This document shows positions 26,146 through 35,431 of a stretch of 64,000 bases of DNA, piece after piece. Source of the stretch: Pseudomonas viridiflava (GTDB lineage: Bacteria > Pseudomonadota > Gammaproteobacteria > Pseudomonadales > Pseudomonadaceae); the NCBI RefSeq assembly GCF_900580865.1, contig NZ_UTBZ01000001.1:124001-188000 (forward strand), read 5' to 3'. Numbering within the stretch: the first letter of the stretch is position 1; the number at the start of each line of letters is the position of its first letter. The notes beneath the pieces are model-generated. The model made no database searches. It worked only from the letters and a program-made list of their open reading frames with translations, and was not told where the DNA came from. The position numbers were made by a program, and so were the translations under genes.

Positions 26146-27119
26146 CCCTGTCAATTGCCGACCCGGATGAAGCGCCGGTGTCCTGGGCGCTGAAGTTCAC
26201 TCTGGGCGACTGGGAAACACGCGCCTCAGTGCGCAGCAGCACCCATGATTATCAATTGCCCGACGATGTACCGCTGCAACTGCAAACCCGCCACTGGTTT
26301 CCACCGGCGTTTCTGCCTTATCTGGCACATCCGGCCATCCAGGCGGCAGGGCGTGATGTGTTGCACCGGCTGTCAGCCAACCACCTGGTGCACTTTCTCG
26401 ATTACACCACTCTGCTTGAGCACCGCATCGTCAATCGTGCCGTGGAAGTCATCGTGCACCGGGAACTGCCCATTTACGTGCCTCTGCCGATGAAACACGC
26501 GGCGCTACAGCTCTACACCGACGAGGGTTATCACGCGCTGTTCTCCAATCGCCTCGCTGAACAGATCGCCGCGTTCTACGGGTTCACCGGACGTCCGGCG
26601 ATTCCGAAGCGCATCACCCGCCTCAATGCACTGATCGCCCGCACCCCGGAAAAAAACCGCGCACTGGCATGGTTTCTGCTCGGCTTCGTCTCGGAAACCA
26701 TTATTGCCCGGGAGCTGCTGGACGTTTGCCGCGACAGTCTGGTGTCCAGCGTCAACGACATGCTGCGTGACCATCTGGCGGACGAAGCCCGCCACAGTCG
26801 CTACTTCGCCGAAGCGTTCCATTACTTCTGGCTGTCGATGAACAGCCGTCAGCGCACGTTTGTAAGCAGAACACTGCTGGAAATCATCGGGATCTTTTTC
26901 GAGGCCGACGAACGCTGGCTGCAACAGAGCCTGCGAGGAGCCGGCATCGCTGACAGTGACGTGATGGAAATTGTCGGCGGCATGGCAACGGTGCAAGCCA
27001 ATCGTGCGCGTGCACGATCAGGTGCCATCGCAACGCTGGACGCACTGCGCAAGGCCGGATTCTTCGCACTCCCCCATAACCAGAAACTTTTCGCCAAGGC
27101 AGGACTGATCGATGGATAA
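26142..27119 (+). CDS. AurF/CmlI-like diiron oxygenase
   Basis: 325-residue protein of the p-aminobenzoate N-oxygenase AurF family. By motif spacing, all seven expected ligands are present: E102, E128 and H131 (YTDEGYH), E185 (VSETIIAREL), H211, E215 and H218 (HLADEARHS). AurF and CmlI oxidise aryl amines to nitro groups; relatives hydroxylate amines or C-H bonds. No aryl-amine biosynthesis gene is nearby, so the substrate is open; a peptide or amino-acid-derived amine is the inference from context. Overlaps the upstream gene by 4 and the downstream one by 8 bases. Confidence 0.85.
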   Translation: MTLSIADPDEAPVSWALKFTLGDWETRASVRSSTHDYQLPDDVPLQLQTRHWFPPAFLPYLAHPAIQAAGRDVLHRLSANHLVHFLDYTTLLEHRIVNRAVEVIVHRELPIYVPLPMKHAALQLYTDEGYHALFSNRLAEQIAAFYGFTGRPAIPKRITRLNALIARTPEKNRALAWFLLGFVSETIIARELLDVCRDSLVSSVNDMLRDHLADEARHSRYFAEAFHYFWLSMNSRQRTFVSRTLLEIIGIFFEADERWLQQSLRGAGIADSDVMEIVGGMATVQANRARARSGAIATLDALRKAGFFALPHNQKLFAKAGLIDG

Positions 27120-28344
27120 AGGAAAATCCGTGGCAACTACCCGACAGCGCCGTGGGGCTGTCAGTCTGTTGCTGGCCATGGTGCTGCTGGGTGTGTTTCC
27201 ACTGGACGTGCTGCTGCCTTCCTTTCCGGCAATGGCGACACACTTTCTCCGTTCACCGGCAGACATCGCACTGTCCATCAGCCTGTTCGCCGTGGGGATC
27301 GCGTTTGCCCAGCTCTTGATCGGCCCTCTCTCGGACGTGATCGGGCGCAAGGGCCTGTTACTCGCCGGCATGAGCGTATCGATGCTGGGTGCGGTCGGTT
27401 GCGTGATGACCTCCGATTACACGCTGTTCCTGGTATTTCGGGTGATGCAGGCCTTGGGCTGTGGCTGTTTCGTGCTGTCCCAGGCGCTGGTGCAGGATCT
27501 GTTCGAAGGTGAAGAGCGCGACCGGTTACGCATCCTGATGGTCACAGCGACCGGAATATTCATCTCGGTGTCGCCGCTGGCCGGCACTTTTCTGCAGGCC
27601 ACACTCGGCTGGCGCGGCAGCTTCTGGGTGTTTACCGCGCTGTCCGCCATGGTGCTGATCAAGGCGTGGCTGTTTCTATCGAACGACCGGCCGACCTACA
27701 GTGGTGCGCGGCTCGGTTTCATTCAATCCTACCGACGTGTGCTGGGGGATTTCGAGTTTGTCGGTTACTGGCTGATCTCTGCATTTGCGTTCGCCTGCCA
27801 CTTCTCGTTCATCGTGATTTCGCCGCTGATCTTCATGGACCAACTGCAACTTGCGCCTTATGACTTTTCATTGATCCTGCTGGTTTACGGTGCCGCCTAT
27901 GTGGTTGGTGGCATTCTGGCCGCCGTACTGAATCGACGGATCACGCCGGTTCAGCAAATCCTCACCGGACTGAGCCTGATACTGCTGTCGGGAATGGCGA
28001 TGCTGTACCTGGCGGCGAATCATGCGCTGGCGCCGGCCACGGTGTTGATTCCGATGCTGATCTGCACCGCGGGCACCACCATTGCACGCCCCGCTGCCAC
28101 CTCTCGGGCCATGGGTCTGTTTCCTGAAAACGCCGGCACCTCGGCCTCTGCGGGCAGCACGATCATCTTTATTTGTGGCGGGCTTATCAGTGCATTGATC
28201 AGCCTCAGTCCAGCCAATCTGCAATCGACGCTGGGCTACAGCTTTGTGCTGCTGAGCACGATCGCGCTGCTGCTCAACAACAGGCTCAGCCGTCGCGCGA
28301 GAAACCTTGAAGCCAATGCCGTAGCGCAGACCGGCGGTGATTAA
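27112..28344 (+). CDS. MFS exporter, Bcr/CflA type
   Basis: 410-residue transporter with 12 predicted membrane helices. The loop 2-3 motif GPLSDVIGRKGLLLAG and the N-terminal LLLPSFPAMATHF resemble Bcr/CflA drug/H+ antiporters. LTAL-type helices continue to a short basic C-terminus. As last gene of the overlapping trio it most likely exports the product of the cluster or gives self-resistance. Confidence 0.87.
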   Translation: MDKGKSVATTRQRRGAVSLLLAMVLLGVFPLDVLLPSFPAMATHFLRSPADIALSISLFAVGIAFAQLLIGPLSDVIGRKGLLLAGMSVSMLGAVGCVMTSDYTLFLVFRVMQALGCGCFVLSQALVQDLFEGEERDRLRILMVTATGIFISVSPLAGTFLQATLGWRGSFWVFTALSAMVLIKAWLFLSNDRPTYSGARLGFIQSYRRVLGDFEFVGYWLISAFAFACHFSFIVISPLIFMDQLQLAPYDFSLILLVYGAAYVVGGILAAVLNRRITPVQQILTGLSLILLSGMAMLYLAANHALAPATVLIPMLICTAGTTIARPAATSRAMGLFPENAGTSASAGSTIIFICGGLISALISLSPANLQSTLGYSFVLLSTIALLLNNRLSRRARNLEANAVAQTGGD

Positions 28345-28355
28345 ACCCGCCGGTC
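28329..28355 (+). terminator. stem-loop spanning the MFS stop codon
   Basis: GACCGGCGG and CCGCCGGTC form a perfect 9-base stem; the TAA stop lies within the 9-base loop. No T-run follows, so it may stabilise the 3' end or act as a weak terminator. Confidence 0.5.
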
Positions 28356-28612
28356 GTCATCCCATACACGCCGTCGGCACTGGAACAACGCTTTGCGCCA
28401 TTCCCTCCAGACGCCAGCGGTGTAGAATCGGCTGATTCATCGCCATTCATCCCCCGGCGGGTTTATGAGCTCAGGCTGAGACCAGCGGCGATCCCGCAAC
28501 GTCATCGGCAACTTCACGAACACACGGCCATTTCTGAGTGTTCCAGACGTCAATAGAAGCTCACTCCCCTTTTGCACCTGATTAGTAAGTGATTAGCCGC
28601 CCGGAGTGCTCC

Positions 28613-30454
28613 ATGCCAGATTACCGCTCGAAAACATCCACCCACGGCCGCAATATGGCCGGTGCCCGCGCACTGTGGCGCGCCACGGGGATGAAAGATG
28701 ACGACTTCAAAAAGCCGATCATCGCCATTGCCAACTCGTTCACCCAGTTCGTACCGGGCCACGTGCACCTCAAGGATCTGGGCCAACTGGTCGCCCGTGA
28801 AATCGAACGCGCCGGCGGTGTAGCGAAAGAATTCAACACCATCGCCGTGGATGACGGCATCGCCATGGGCCACGACGGCATGCTGTATTCGCTGCCGAGC
28901 CGCGAGATCATCGCTGATTCCGTCGAGTACATGGTCAACGCCCACTGCGCCGACGCCATCGTCTGCATCTCCAACTGCGACAAGATCACCCCGGGCATGT
29001 TGATGGCCGCGTTGCGCCTGAACATTCCGGTGATCTTCGTTTCCGGCGGCCCGATGGAAGCCGGCAAAACCAAACTCGCGTCCCACGGCCTCGACCTCGT
29101 CGATGCCATGGTAATCGCCGCCGACGAAAGCGCTTCTGACGAGAAAGTCGCTGAGTACGAGCGCAGCGCCTGCCCGACTTGCGGTTCGTGCTCCGGCATG
29201 TTCACCGCCAACTCGATGAACTGCCTGACCGAAGCATTGGGCCTGGCACTGCCGGGCAACGGTTCGACGCTCGCCACCCACAGCGACCGCGAACAACTGT
29301 TCCTGCAGGCTGGCCGCACCATCGTCGAGCTGTGCAAGCGTTACTACGGCGAAAACGACGAATCGGTACTGCCGCGCAACATCGCCAATTTCAAGGCGTT
29401 CGAGAACGCGATGATGCTCGATATCGCCATGGGCGGTTCGACCAACACCATCCTGCACTTGCTCGCTGCCGCTCAGGAAGCCGAAATCGATTTCGACCTG
29501 CGCGACATCGACCGTCTCTCGCGCAGCGTTCCGCAACTGTGCAAAGTCGCGCCGAACATCCAGAAGTACCACATGGAAGACGTGCACCGCGCCGGCGGCA
29601 TCTTCAGCATCCTCGGCTCGCTGGCCCGTGGCGGTCTGCTGCACACTGACCTGCCGACCGTGCACAGCCGCAGCATGGAAGAAGCCATCGCCAAGTGGGA
29701 CATCACCCAGACCACCGATGAAGCGGTGCATCACTTCTTCAAGGCCGGCCCTGCTGGTATCCCGACCCAAACGGCGTTCAGCCAGTCGACCCGTTGGGAA
29801 ACCCTGGATGACGACCGTGAAAACGGCTGCATCCGCAGCTTCGAACATGCCTATTCGCAAGAAGGTGGTCTGGCCGTGCTGTACGGCAACATCGCTGTCG
29901 ATGGCTGCGTGGTGAAAACCGCCGGTGTTGACGAATCGATTCACGTCTTCGAGGGCAACGCGAAAATCTTCGAAAGCCAGGACAGCGCCGTACGCGGCAT
30001 CCTCGCTGACGAAGTGAAGGCTGGCGACATCGTCATCATTCGCTACGAAGGCCCGAAAGGCGGCCCGGGCATGCAGGAAATGCTTTACCCGACGTCGTAC
30101 CTGAAATCCAAAGGTCTGGGCAAAGCCTGTGCCCTGCTCACCGACGGTCGTTTCTCTGGCGGTACTTCCGGTCTGTCCATCGGCCACGCTTCGCCAGAAG
30201 CCGCCGCCGGTGGCGCGATCGGTCTGGTGCAGGATGGCGACAAAGTGCTGATCGACATTCCGAACCGCTCGATCAACCTGTTGGTCAGCGACGAGGAACT
30301 GGCGGCACGCCGCGCCGAGCAGGACAAGAAAGGCTGGAAACCGGTCGAGATTCGTCCACGCAAAGTGACCACTGCCCTCAAGGCTTACGCCCTGCTGGCG
30401 ACCAGTGCCGACAAAGGTGCTGTGCGTAACAAGGCGATGCTCGACGGGCTGTAA
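28613..30454 (+). CDS. ilvD: dihydroxy-acid dehydratase
   Basis: 613-residue Fe-S enzyme of valine/isoleucine synthesis. Cluster and active-site signatures include [34 protein letters not shown] and [20 protein letters not shown]. Start at 28613 gives the usual length and follows CCCGGAG. A terminator follows the stop. Upstream gap (28356-28612) is non-coding. Confidence 0.98.
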   Translation: MPDYRSKTSTHGRNMAGARALWRATGMKDDDFKKPIIAIANSFTQFVPGHVHLKDLGQLVAREIERAGGVAKEFNTIAVDDGIAMGHDGMLYSLPSREIIADSVEYMVNAHCADAIVCISNCDKITPGMLMAALRLNIPVIFVSGGPMEAGKTKLASHGLDLVDAMVIAADESASDEKVAEYERSACPTCGSCSGMFTANSMNCLTEALGLALPGNGSTLATHSDREQLFLQAGRTIVELCKRYYGENDESVLPRNIANFKAFENAMMLDIAMGGSTNTILHLLAAAQEAEIDFDLRDIDRLSRSVPQLCKVAPNIQKYHMEDVHRAGGIFSILGSLARGGLLHTDLPTVHSRSMEEAIAKWDITQTTDEAVHHFFKAGPAGIPTQTAFSQSTRWETLDDDRENGCIRSFEHAYSQEGGLAVLYGNIAVDGCVVKTAGVDESIHVFEGNAKIFESQDSAVRGILADEVKAGDIVIIRYEGPKGGPGMQEMLYPTSYLKSKGLGKACALLTDGRFSGGTSGLSIGHASPEAAAGGAIGLVQDGDKVLIDIPNRSINLLVSDEELAARRAEQDKKGWKPVEIRPRKVTTALKAYALLATSADKGAVRNKAMLDGL

Positions 30455-30470
30455 GTCTTAAGCGTCGAAT

Positions 30471-30505
30471 AAAAAATGCCCCGCCTGAGTGCGGGGCATT
30501 TTTTT
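30471..30505 (+). terminator. rho-independent terminator after ilvD
   Basis: ATGCCCCGC...GCGGGGCAT stem with short loop followed by T7, and an A-run on the 5' side. Confidence 0.92.
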
Positions 30506-30540
30506 GTCTGAGCGAAATCCCAAAGTCACGGCAGATCAAA

Positions 30541-30630
30541 CTGTGGGAGCGAGCCTGCTCGCGAATACGGTATGTCAGAAACAGAGATGGTGACTGACAC
30601 TACGCTTTCGCGAGCAGGCTCGCTCCCACA
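30541..30630. repeat. REP doublet
   Basis: Inverted pair with a loop beginning GAATACGG, as in the copies flanking kptA, between convergent ilvD and pchP. Confidence 0.9.
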
Positions 30631-30645
30631 CTGGCCCTGGGTCTG

Positions 30646-31707
30646 TTACTGAATTTCTTCAGGCTTTACGATCACCCAGTTCTTGTCTGCCGTCACCGGC
30701 AACCCTTCCTTGGCCTGCGCTGCCGCATGCTTGGCCATCATGCCGTTGATCTGCGCCATATACTTGTCCTTGCGGTTGATCCACAAGTGAATTCCGCCTT
30801 TGGCCACGTCGACATCGTGGAACAGCATGTAACCATCGCTGGTCGGGGTATCGCCACCAACCAGTACCGGCTTCTTCCACTCGTCAATGTAGGTGAGGAT
30901 CGCTGCGTGCTTGCCGGCCATCCACGTCGCCGGCGTCCATAGATACGGCGTCAGTTCCAGGCCGAGGTTGGCCTTCTCGTCATATTTACCGGCGGTGATC
31001 TGTTTGCGCGCGGTGGTCAGTTCGCCGGTCTTCGGATCCTTGAGCAACATCGAAACACCAATGACGTTCTGCGGTTTGACGTTGTAGCCATACTTCGGAT
31101 CCGCCGCGACCATGCGTACCAGCTCTTCAGAGGCGGCAGTCATCACGTAAACCTCGATGCCATTCTCCATCAGCTTGTTGTACAGCTCTTGCTGGCCAGT
31201 GAAGATCTTCGGCGGATTGACGTCGAGCTTCTTCACCACATCGCCTTCGTAATAAGTCGCCGGCACCGGTTTGCCCGAGGCCATCAACTCATCGACGTAG
31301 CCTTTGAGTTCCTTGAGGGTGAAGCCGGAGAACACCTGCGCCACCCACGGGTAGCAGACCATGTCGTCGACTTCGCAGAGGCGATAGTAGTAACTGAACA
31401 GGCTTTCCTTGTGGTCGGCGGTGTCCTTGAACGGCATCAGTTTCAGGGAAGGATCGAGTTTGTCGCGGGTGATCAGGCCCTTGTTTTCCATGAACGGCAA
31501 CAACGACTCTTCGAGGTCGTAGCGGTAACTGGTGTTGTCCATGTCGAACACCGCGTAGTTACCCTTGTTGGCGTTGGCCGCGATCATCGCATCCAGCGCC
31601 TTGGCCTGATCGGCCGGCCAGTGTTTCAGGTCAGTGGCGAAGGCCTGAGTGGCCAGACCCATGCCCACCGTTAGTGCGACAGCCAGAAATTTCGGTGCGA
31701 ACTTCAT
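30646..31707 (-). CDS. pchP: phosphorylcholine phosphatase, HAD superfamily
   Basis: 353-residue exported phosphatase that releases choline from phosphorylcholine. A signal peptide (ALTVGMGLATQAFA, cleavage near residue 24) precedes the HAD motif I FDMDNTSYRYD. Motif II is VMTAASEE and motif IV VGGDTPTSDGYMLF. The pattern and length match P. aeruginosa PchP, which is periplasmic and Mg-dependent. Single gene facing ilvD; choline transport genes are not in this window. Confidence 0.88.
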   Translation of the reverse strand: MKFAPKFLAVALTVGMGLATQAFATDLKHWPADQAKALDAMIAANANKGNYAVFDMDNTSYRYDLEESLLPFMENKGLITRDKLDPSLKLMPFKDTADHKESLFSYYYRLCEVDDMVCYPWVAQVFSGFTLKELKGYVDELMASGKPVPATYYEGDVVKKLDVNPPKIFTGQQELYNKLMENGIEVYVMTAASEELVRMVAADPKYGYNVKPQNVIGVSMLLKDPKTGELTTARKQITAGKYDEKANLGLELTPYLWTPATWMAGKHAAILTYIDEWKKPVLVGGDTPTSDGYMLFHDVDVAKGGIHLWINRKDKYMAQINGMMAKHAAAQAKEGLPVTADKNWVIVKPEEIQ

Positions 31708-31948
31708 ACGCCTCTTCTCCCTGATTCAAAGAGATCGACGCTAACAAATAAGTGTGACAGTCCTCGTCTGTCAGCGACCGCTCACGTCCCTATTGCGCCA
31801 GATGCATTGCCGAGAGCGACACAGGCTTATTCCAAAAACGACGGACACCCTGCTATTTCGGTATTAAATCATTGCAAATCAAACTGTTAGGCTTGCCGGT
31901 TCGCAGTTGCCCAAGAATGCGACTGGCACAAGTCTTATCGGAGTTTTC

Positions 31949-33340
31949 ATGAATCTGCCGCTGATCCTCAATCTGCTGGTGTTCCTCACCCTCCTGTTCG
32001 GTCTGGCGCAAACCCGCCACACCACGTGGAGTCTGGCGAAAAAAGTCCTGCTCGCGCTGGTGCTCGGCGTTGCGTTCGGCGTGGCCCTGCACACTGTTTA
32101 CGGTGCCGGTAACCCGGTGCTGAAAGCCTCGATCGGCTGGTTCGATCTGGTCGGCAACGGCTACGTGCAGTTGCTGCAAATGATCGTCATCCCGCTGGTG
32201 TTCGCCTCGATCCTCAGCGCAGTGGCGCGCCTGCACAATGCTTCGTCGCTGGGCAAGATCAGTTTCCTGACCATCGGCACCCTGCTGTTCACCACCGCGA
32301 TTGCCGCGCTGATCGGCATCGGCCTGACCAACCTGTTCGGCCTCACCGCTGAAGGTCTGGTCGCCGGCACCCAGGAAATGGCCCGTCTGCAAACCATTCA
32401 GTCTGACTATGCCGGCAAGGTCGCCGACCTTAATGTGCCGCAACTGCTGCTGTCGTTCATCCCGCAAAACCCGTTTGCCGATCTGGCGCGGGCCAAGCCG
32501 ACCTCGATCATCAGCGTGGTAATTTTCGCCGCATTCCTCGGGGTTGCCGCGCTGCAACTGCTCAAGGATGACGTCGAGAAAGGTCAGAAAGTGATCAACG
32601 CCATCGACACCCTGCAAGCCTGGGTGATGCGTCTGGTGCGTCTGGTGATGAAGCTGACCCCGTACGGCGTGCTGGCGCTGATGACCAAAGTAGTCGCCGG
32701 TTCCAACCTGCAAGACATCATCAAGCTCGGCAGTTTTGTCGTGGTGTCGTACCTCGGTCTGGGCCTGATGTTCGTGGTGCACGGCTTGCTGGTGTCGGCG
32801 GCCGGGATCAACCCGCTGCGTTTCTTCCGCAAGATCTGGCCGGTGCTGACGTTCGCATTCACCAGCCGTTCCAGCGCGGCGAGCATTCCGCTGAGCATTG
32901 AAGCGCAGACCCGTCGTCTGGGGATTCCGCAGTCGGTGGCGAGTTTCGCCGCGTCGTTCGGTGCGACCATCGGCCAGAACGGTTGCGCCGGTCTTTACCC
33001 GGCGATGTTGGCGGTGATGGTTGCGCCAACCGTAGGCATCAATCCGCTTGATCCACTGTGGATCGCAACGCTGGTGGCGATTGTGACGTTGAGTTCGGCG
33101 GGCGTGGCCGGTGTTGGTGGCGGCGCGACCTTCGCGGCGCTGATCGTGCTGCCGGCGATGGGCTTGCCGGTGTCACTGGTGGCGTTGCTGATTTCGGTTG
33201 AGCCGCTGATCGATATGGGGCGCACGGCGTTGAACGTGAGTGGTTCGATCACCGCTGGTGCGATTACCAGTCAGGTGATGCAGCAGACTGATAAAGAACT
33301 GCTGGATGCCGATGAGCATGCGGAGTTGGCGCAGGCTTAA
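31949..33340 (+). CDS. tcyP: L-cystine transporter, dicarboxylate/cation symporter fold
   Basis: 463-residue member of the DAACS (SLC1-like) family, closest in pattern to TcyP cystine importers. Multiple membrane segments are present. The serine-rich reentrant loop [17 protein letters not shown] and the segment [17 protein letters not shown] are typical. A GGAG site lies just upstream of the ATG at 31949. Upstream 240 bases separate it from divergent pchP. Confidence 0.88.
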   Translation: MNLPLILNLLVFLTLLFGLAQTRHTTWSLAKKVLLALVLGVAFGVALHTVYGAGNPVLKASIGWFDLVGNGYVQLLQMIVIPLVFASILSAVARLHNASSLGKISFLTIGTLLFTTAIAALIGIGLTNLFGLTAEGLVAGTQEMARLQTIQSDYAGKVADLNVPQLLLSFIPQNPFADLARAKPTSIISVVIFAAFLGVAALQLLKDDVEKGQKVINAIDTLQAWVMRLVRLVMKLTPYGVLALMTKVVAGSNLQDIIKLGSFVVVSYLGLGLMFVVHGLLVSAAGINPLRFFRKIWPVLTFAFTSRSSAASIPLSIEAQTRRLGIPQSVASFAASFGATIGQNGCAGLYPAMLAVMVAPTVGINPLDPLWIATLVAIVTLSSAGVAGVGGGATFAALIVLPAMGLPVSLVALLISVEPLIDMGRTALNVSGSITAGAITSQVMQQTDKELLDADEHAELAQA

Positions 33341-33365
33341 GCTCTTCTTTGCCTGATCCGACCTC

Positions 33366-33437
33366 TTTGCGAGCAGGCTCGCTCCCACATTGGATCTGTG
33401 ATCGATACAAATCCCCTGTGGGAGCGAGCCTGCTCCG
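33366..33437. repeat. REP doublet
   Basis: Inverted pair between convergent tcyP and folA; the right arm ends in TGCTCCGGG rather than TGCTCGCGA. Confidence 0.85.
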
Positions 33438-33459
33438 GGCGGCGTTCCGACGAAGCTTT

Positions 33460-33972
33460 TTAGGCTTTTTCCCAGACTTCGAAGTTGTACGCGGGCTTAT
33501 CTTCGACCGCCGGGTTTTCAACGTTGGAAACCAGCTTCCACTGCTGCAAATCAAACTCCGGAAACCACGCATCCCCTTCCGGGCTCAGCGCCACGCGAGT
33601 CAGATACAGTCGATCCGCCTGCGCCAGCCCTTGCGCGTACAACTGCGCGCCACCAATCAGCATCAGCTCATCAACGCCCTGCTCTTTCGCCCATTCCTCG
33701 GCGCGAACCACCGCCGCTTCCAGCGATGGATAAACTTCCGCACCTTCCAGCACCAGATCCGCCTGACGGCTGACTACGATGTTCAAGCGCCCCGGTAATG
33801 GCCGACCGAGCGAATCCCAGGTCTTGCGACCCATGATGATCGGCTTGCCCAAGGTGGTGGCCTTGAAGTATTTGAAGTCCCCCGGCAGGTGCCAGGGCAT
33901 GCTGTTGTCGACGCCGATCACGCGGTTTTCACCGAGGGCTGCGATCAGGCTGAGGGGGAGTGATTTAGTCAT
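33460..33972 (-). CDS. folA: dihydrofolate reductase
   Basis: 170-residue enzyme reducing dihydrofolate. It shows LIAALGENRVIGVDNSMPWHLPGDFKYFK-type N-terminus in pieces: MPWHLPGD with the catalytic Asp, IIMGRKTWDSLGRPLPGR (NADPH binding) and IGGAQLYAQ. Start at 33972 gives standard length; the longer frame is rejected. Confidence 0.97.
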   Translation of the reverse strand: MTKSLPLSLIAALGENRVIGVDNSMPWHLPGDFKYFKATTLGKPIIMGRKTWDSLGRPLPGRLNIVVSRQADLVLEGAEVYPSLEAAVVRAEEWAKEQGVDELMLIGGAQLYAQGLAQADRLYLTRVALSPEGDAWFPEFDLQQWKLVSNVENPAVEDKPAYNFEVWEKA

Positions 33973-34057
33973 GCCGGCGAGGATACCAGAGCCGCGCTTA
34001 CCCCGATAAGCGCCACAGCGGTTATGCTCAGCGCTCAATTAAGCGACGGGACGCTGC

Positions 34058-35431
34058 GTGACTGAACTGACTCCACTGCAAAACCTCTGGCTGACCGAGA
34101 CCGTGCGCCTGCGCGAAGAACACGCCGGCACTCTGGATGACCTGGAAGCCAACCGACTGGCGCGCACCGCTGGCGGCGATCTGCCGAGCCGCATTCAACG
34201 CCGCGCGTTATGGCTGGCCGAGCGTGACGGGCTGACCAATGCCCTCAAACACTGGCTGCAGGGCGCGCGTCTGGCGCTGCTGCTGTTGATGATTTTCGCT
34301 GTGCTTAGCGGCGCTGGTCTGGCCTTTGCTGCGCTGGGCCAAACGCCGGTCAATGTGTTTTGGGCCTTGGGCAGTCTGCTCGGGCTGAACCTGATTCTGT
34401 TGCTGAGCTGGTTGCTGGGCTTGATCTTTGCCGGTGAACACGGCGCCACGCTCGGACGATTGTGGTTATGGCTCAGCGAAAAACTTGCTCGCGACGCTAA
34501 AGCCGCGCAACTGGCGCCGGCACTGCTGTTGATGCTGCAACGCAAGAAACTCAATCGCTGGGCGCTCGGTACGCTGGTCAACGGTTTGTGGTTGCTGGCG
34601 ATGCTCAGCGCATTGATTCTGCTGCTGACGCTGATGGCAACCCGGCGCTACGGCTTCGTCTGGGAAACCACGATTCTCAGCGCCGACACGTTTATTCACG
34701 TCACCCATGCGCTCGGTTACTTGCCGTCGCTGCTTGGTTTCAATGTGCCGACCGTGGAGATGATCCGCGCCAGCGGGGACGGCGCGCTCGACATCGAAAG
34801 CGCCCGTCAGGCCTGGGCAACATGGCTGGTCGGCGTGTTGGTGGTCTACGGCGTGCTACCGCGTCTGCTGCTGACGCTGTTGTGTTTCTGGCGCTGGAAC
34901 AGCGGCAAAGCCGCGCTGCGTCTGGACTTGAACCTGCCCGGCTACGCGCAACTGCGCGAACGTCTGATGCCAACCAGCGAACGCCTCGGCGTCAACGACC
35001 CGGAGCCGGCACAATTGCACCGCGTCGAAAGCGCCGTCGGCGAATTCGCCAGTGAAGGCGCATTGCTGGTGGCCATCGAACTTGACGAACAACGCCCATG
35101 GCCGCCCGCGCTGCCAAAGAATGTCAGCAATGCCGGCATCCTCGACAGCCGCGAATCACGCCACAAACTCCTCGAACAACTCAGCCGTTTTCCACCGGCA
35201 CGTCTGGCGATTGCCTGCGACCCACGGCGCTCGCCGGATCGCGGCAGCCTCGCCTTGATCGCTGAACTGGCGCGCAGTGCAGGGGAGACGCGCGTCTGGC
35301 TGCTGCAAGCGCCGCCGGGCGAAGCACTGGATGCCGAACGCCTCGGTGATTGGCACGTGGCGCTGCAACAGCTTGATCTGAAGTTTGCCGATTGCGCGCC
35401 TTTGACCTGGCTGGAGACTGGCCATGACTGA
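34058..35431 (+). CDS. DUF2868 domain membrane protein
   Basis: 457-residue protein starting at GTG (34058). Four hydrophobic segments are visible: about residues 70-92, 100-124, 176-196 and 262-282. Hydrophilic N- and C-terminal parts flank them. The family has no known function but is regularly paired with a DUF3482 GTPase, as here, where the two overlap by 8 bases. Divergent from folA. Confidence 0.82.
   Translation: MTELTPLQNLWLTETVRLREEHAGTLDDLEANRLARTAGGDLPSRIQRRALWLAERDGLTNALKHWLQGARLALLLLMIFAVLSGAGLAFAALGQTPVNVFWALGSLLGLNLILLLSWLLGLIFAGEHGATLGRLWLWLSEKLARDAKAAQLAPALLLMLQRKKLNRWALGTLVNGLWLLAMLSALILLLTLMATRRYGFVWETTILSADTFIHVTHALGYLPSLLGFNVPTVEMIRASGDGALDIESARQAWATWLVGVLVVYGVLPRLLLTLLCFWRWNSGKAALRLDLNLPGYAQLRERLMPTSERLGVNDPEPAQLHRVESAVGEFASEGALLVAIELDEQRPWPPALPKNVSNAGILDSRESRHKLLEQLSRFPPARLAIACDPRRSPDRGSLALIAELARSAGETRVWLLQAPPGEALDAERLGDWHVALQQLDLKFADCAPLTWLETGHD

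Noticed and set aside
28550..30187. 545-codon open frame opposite ilvD
   Set aside because: Antisense shadow of a certain ilvD; no domain and no ribosome site.
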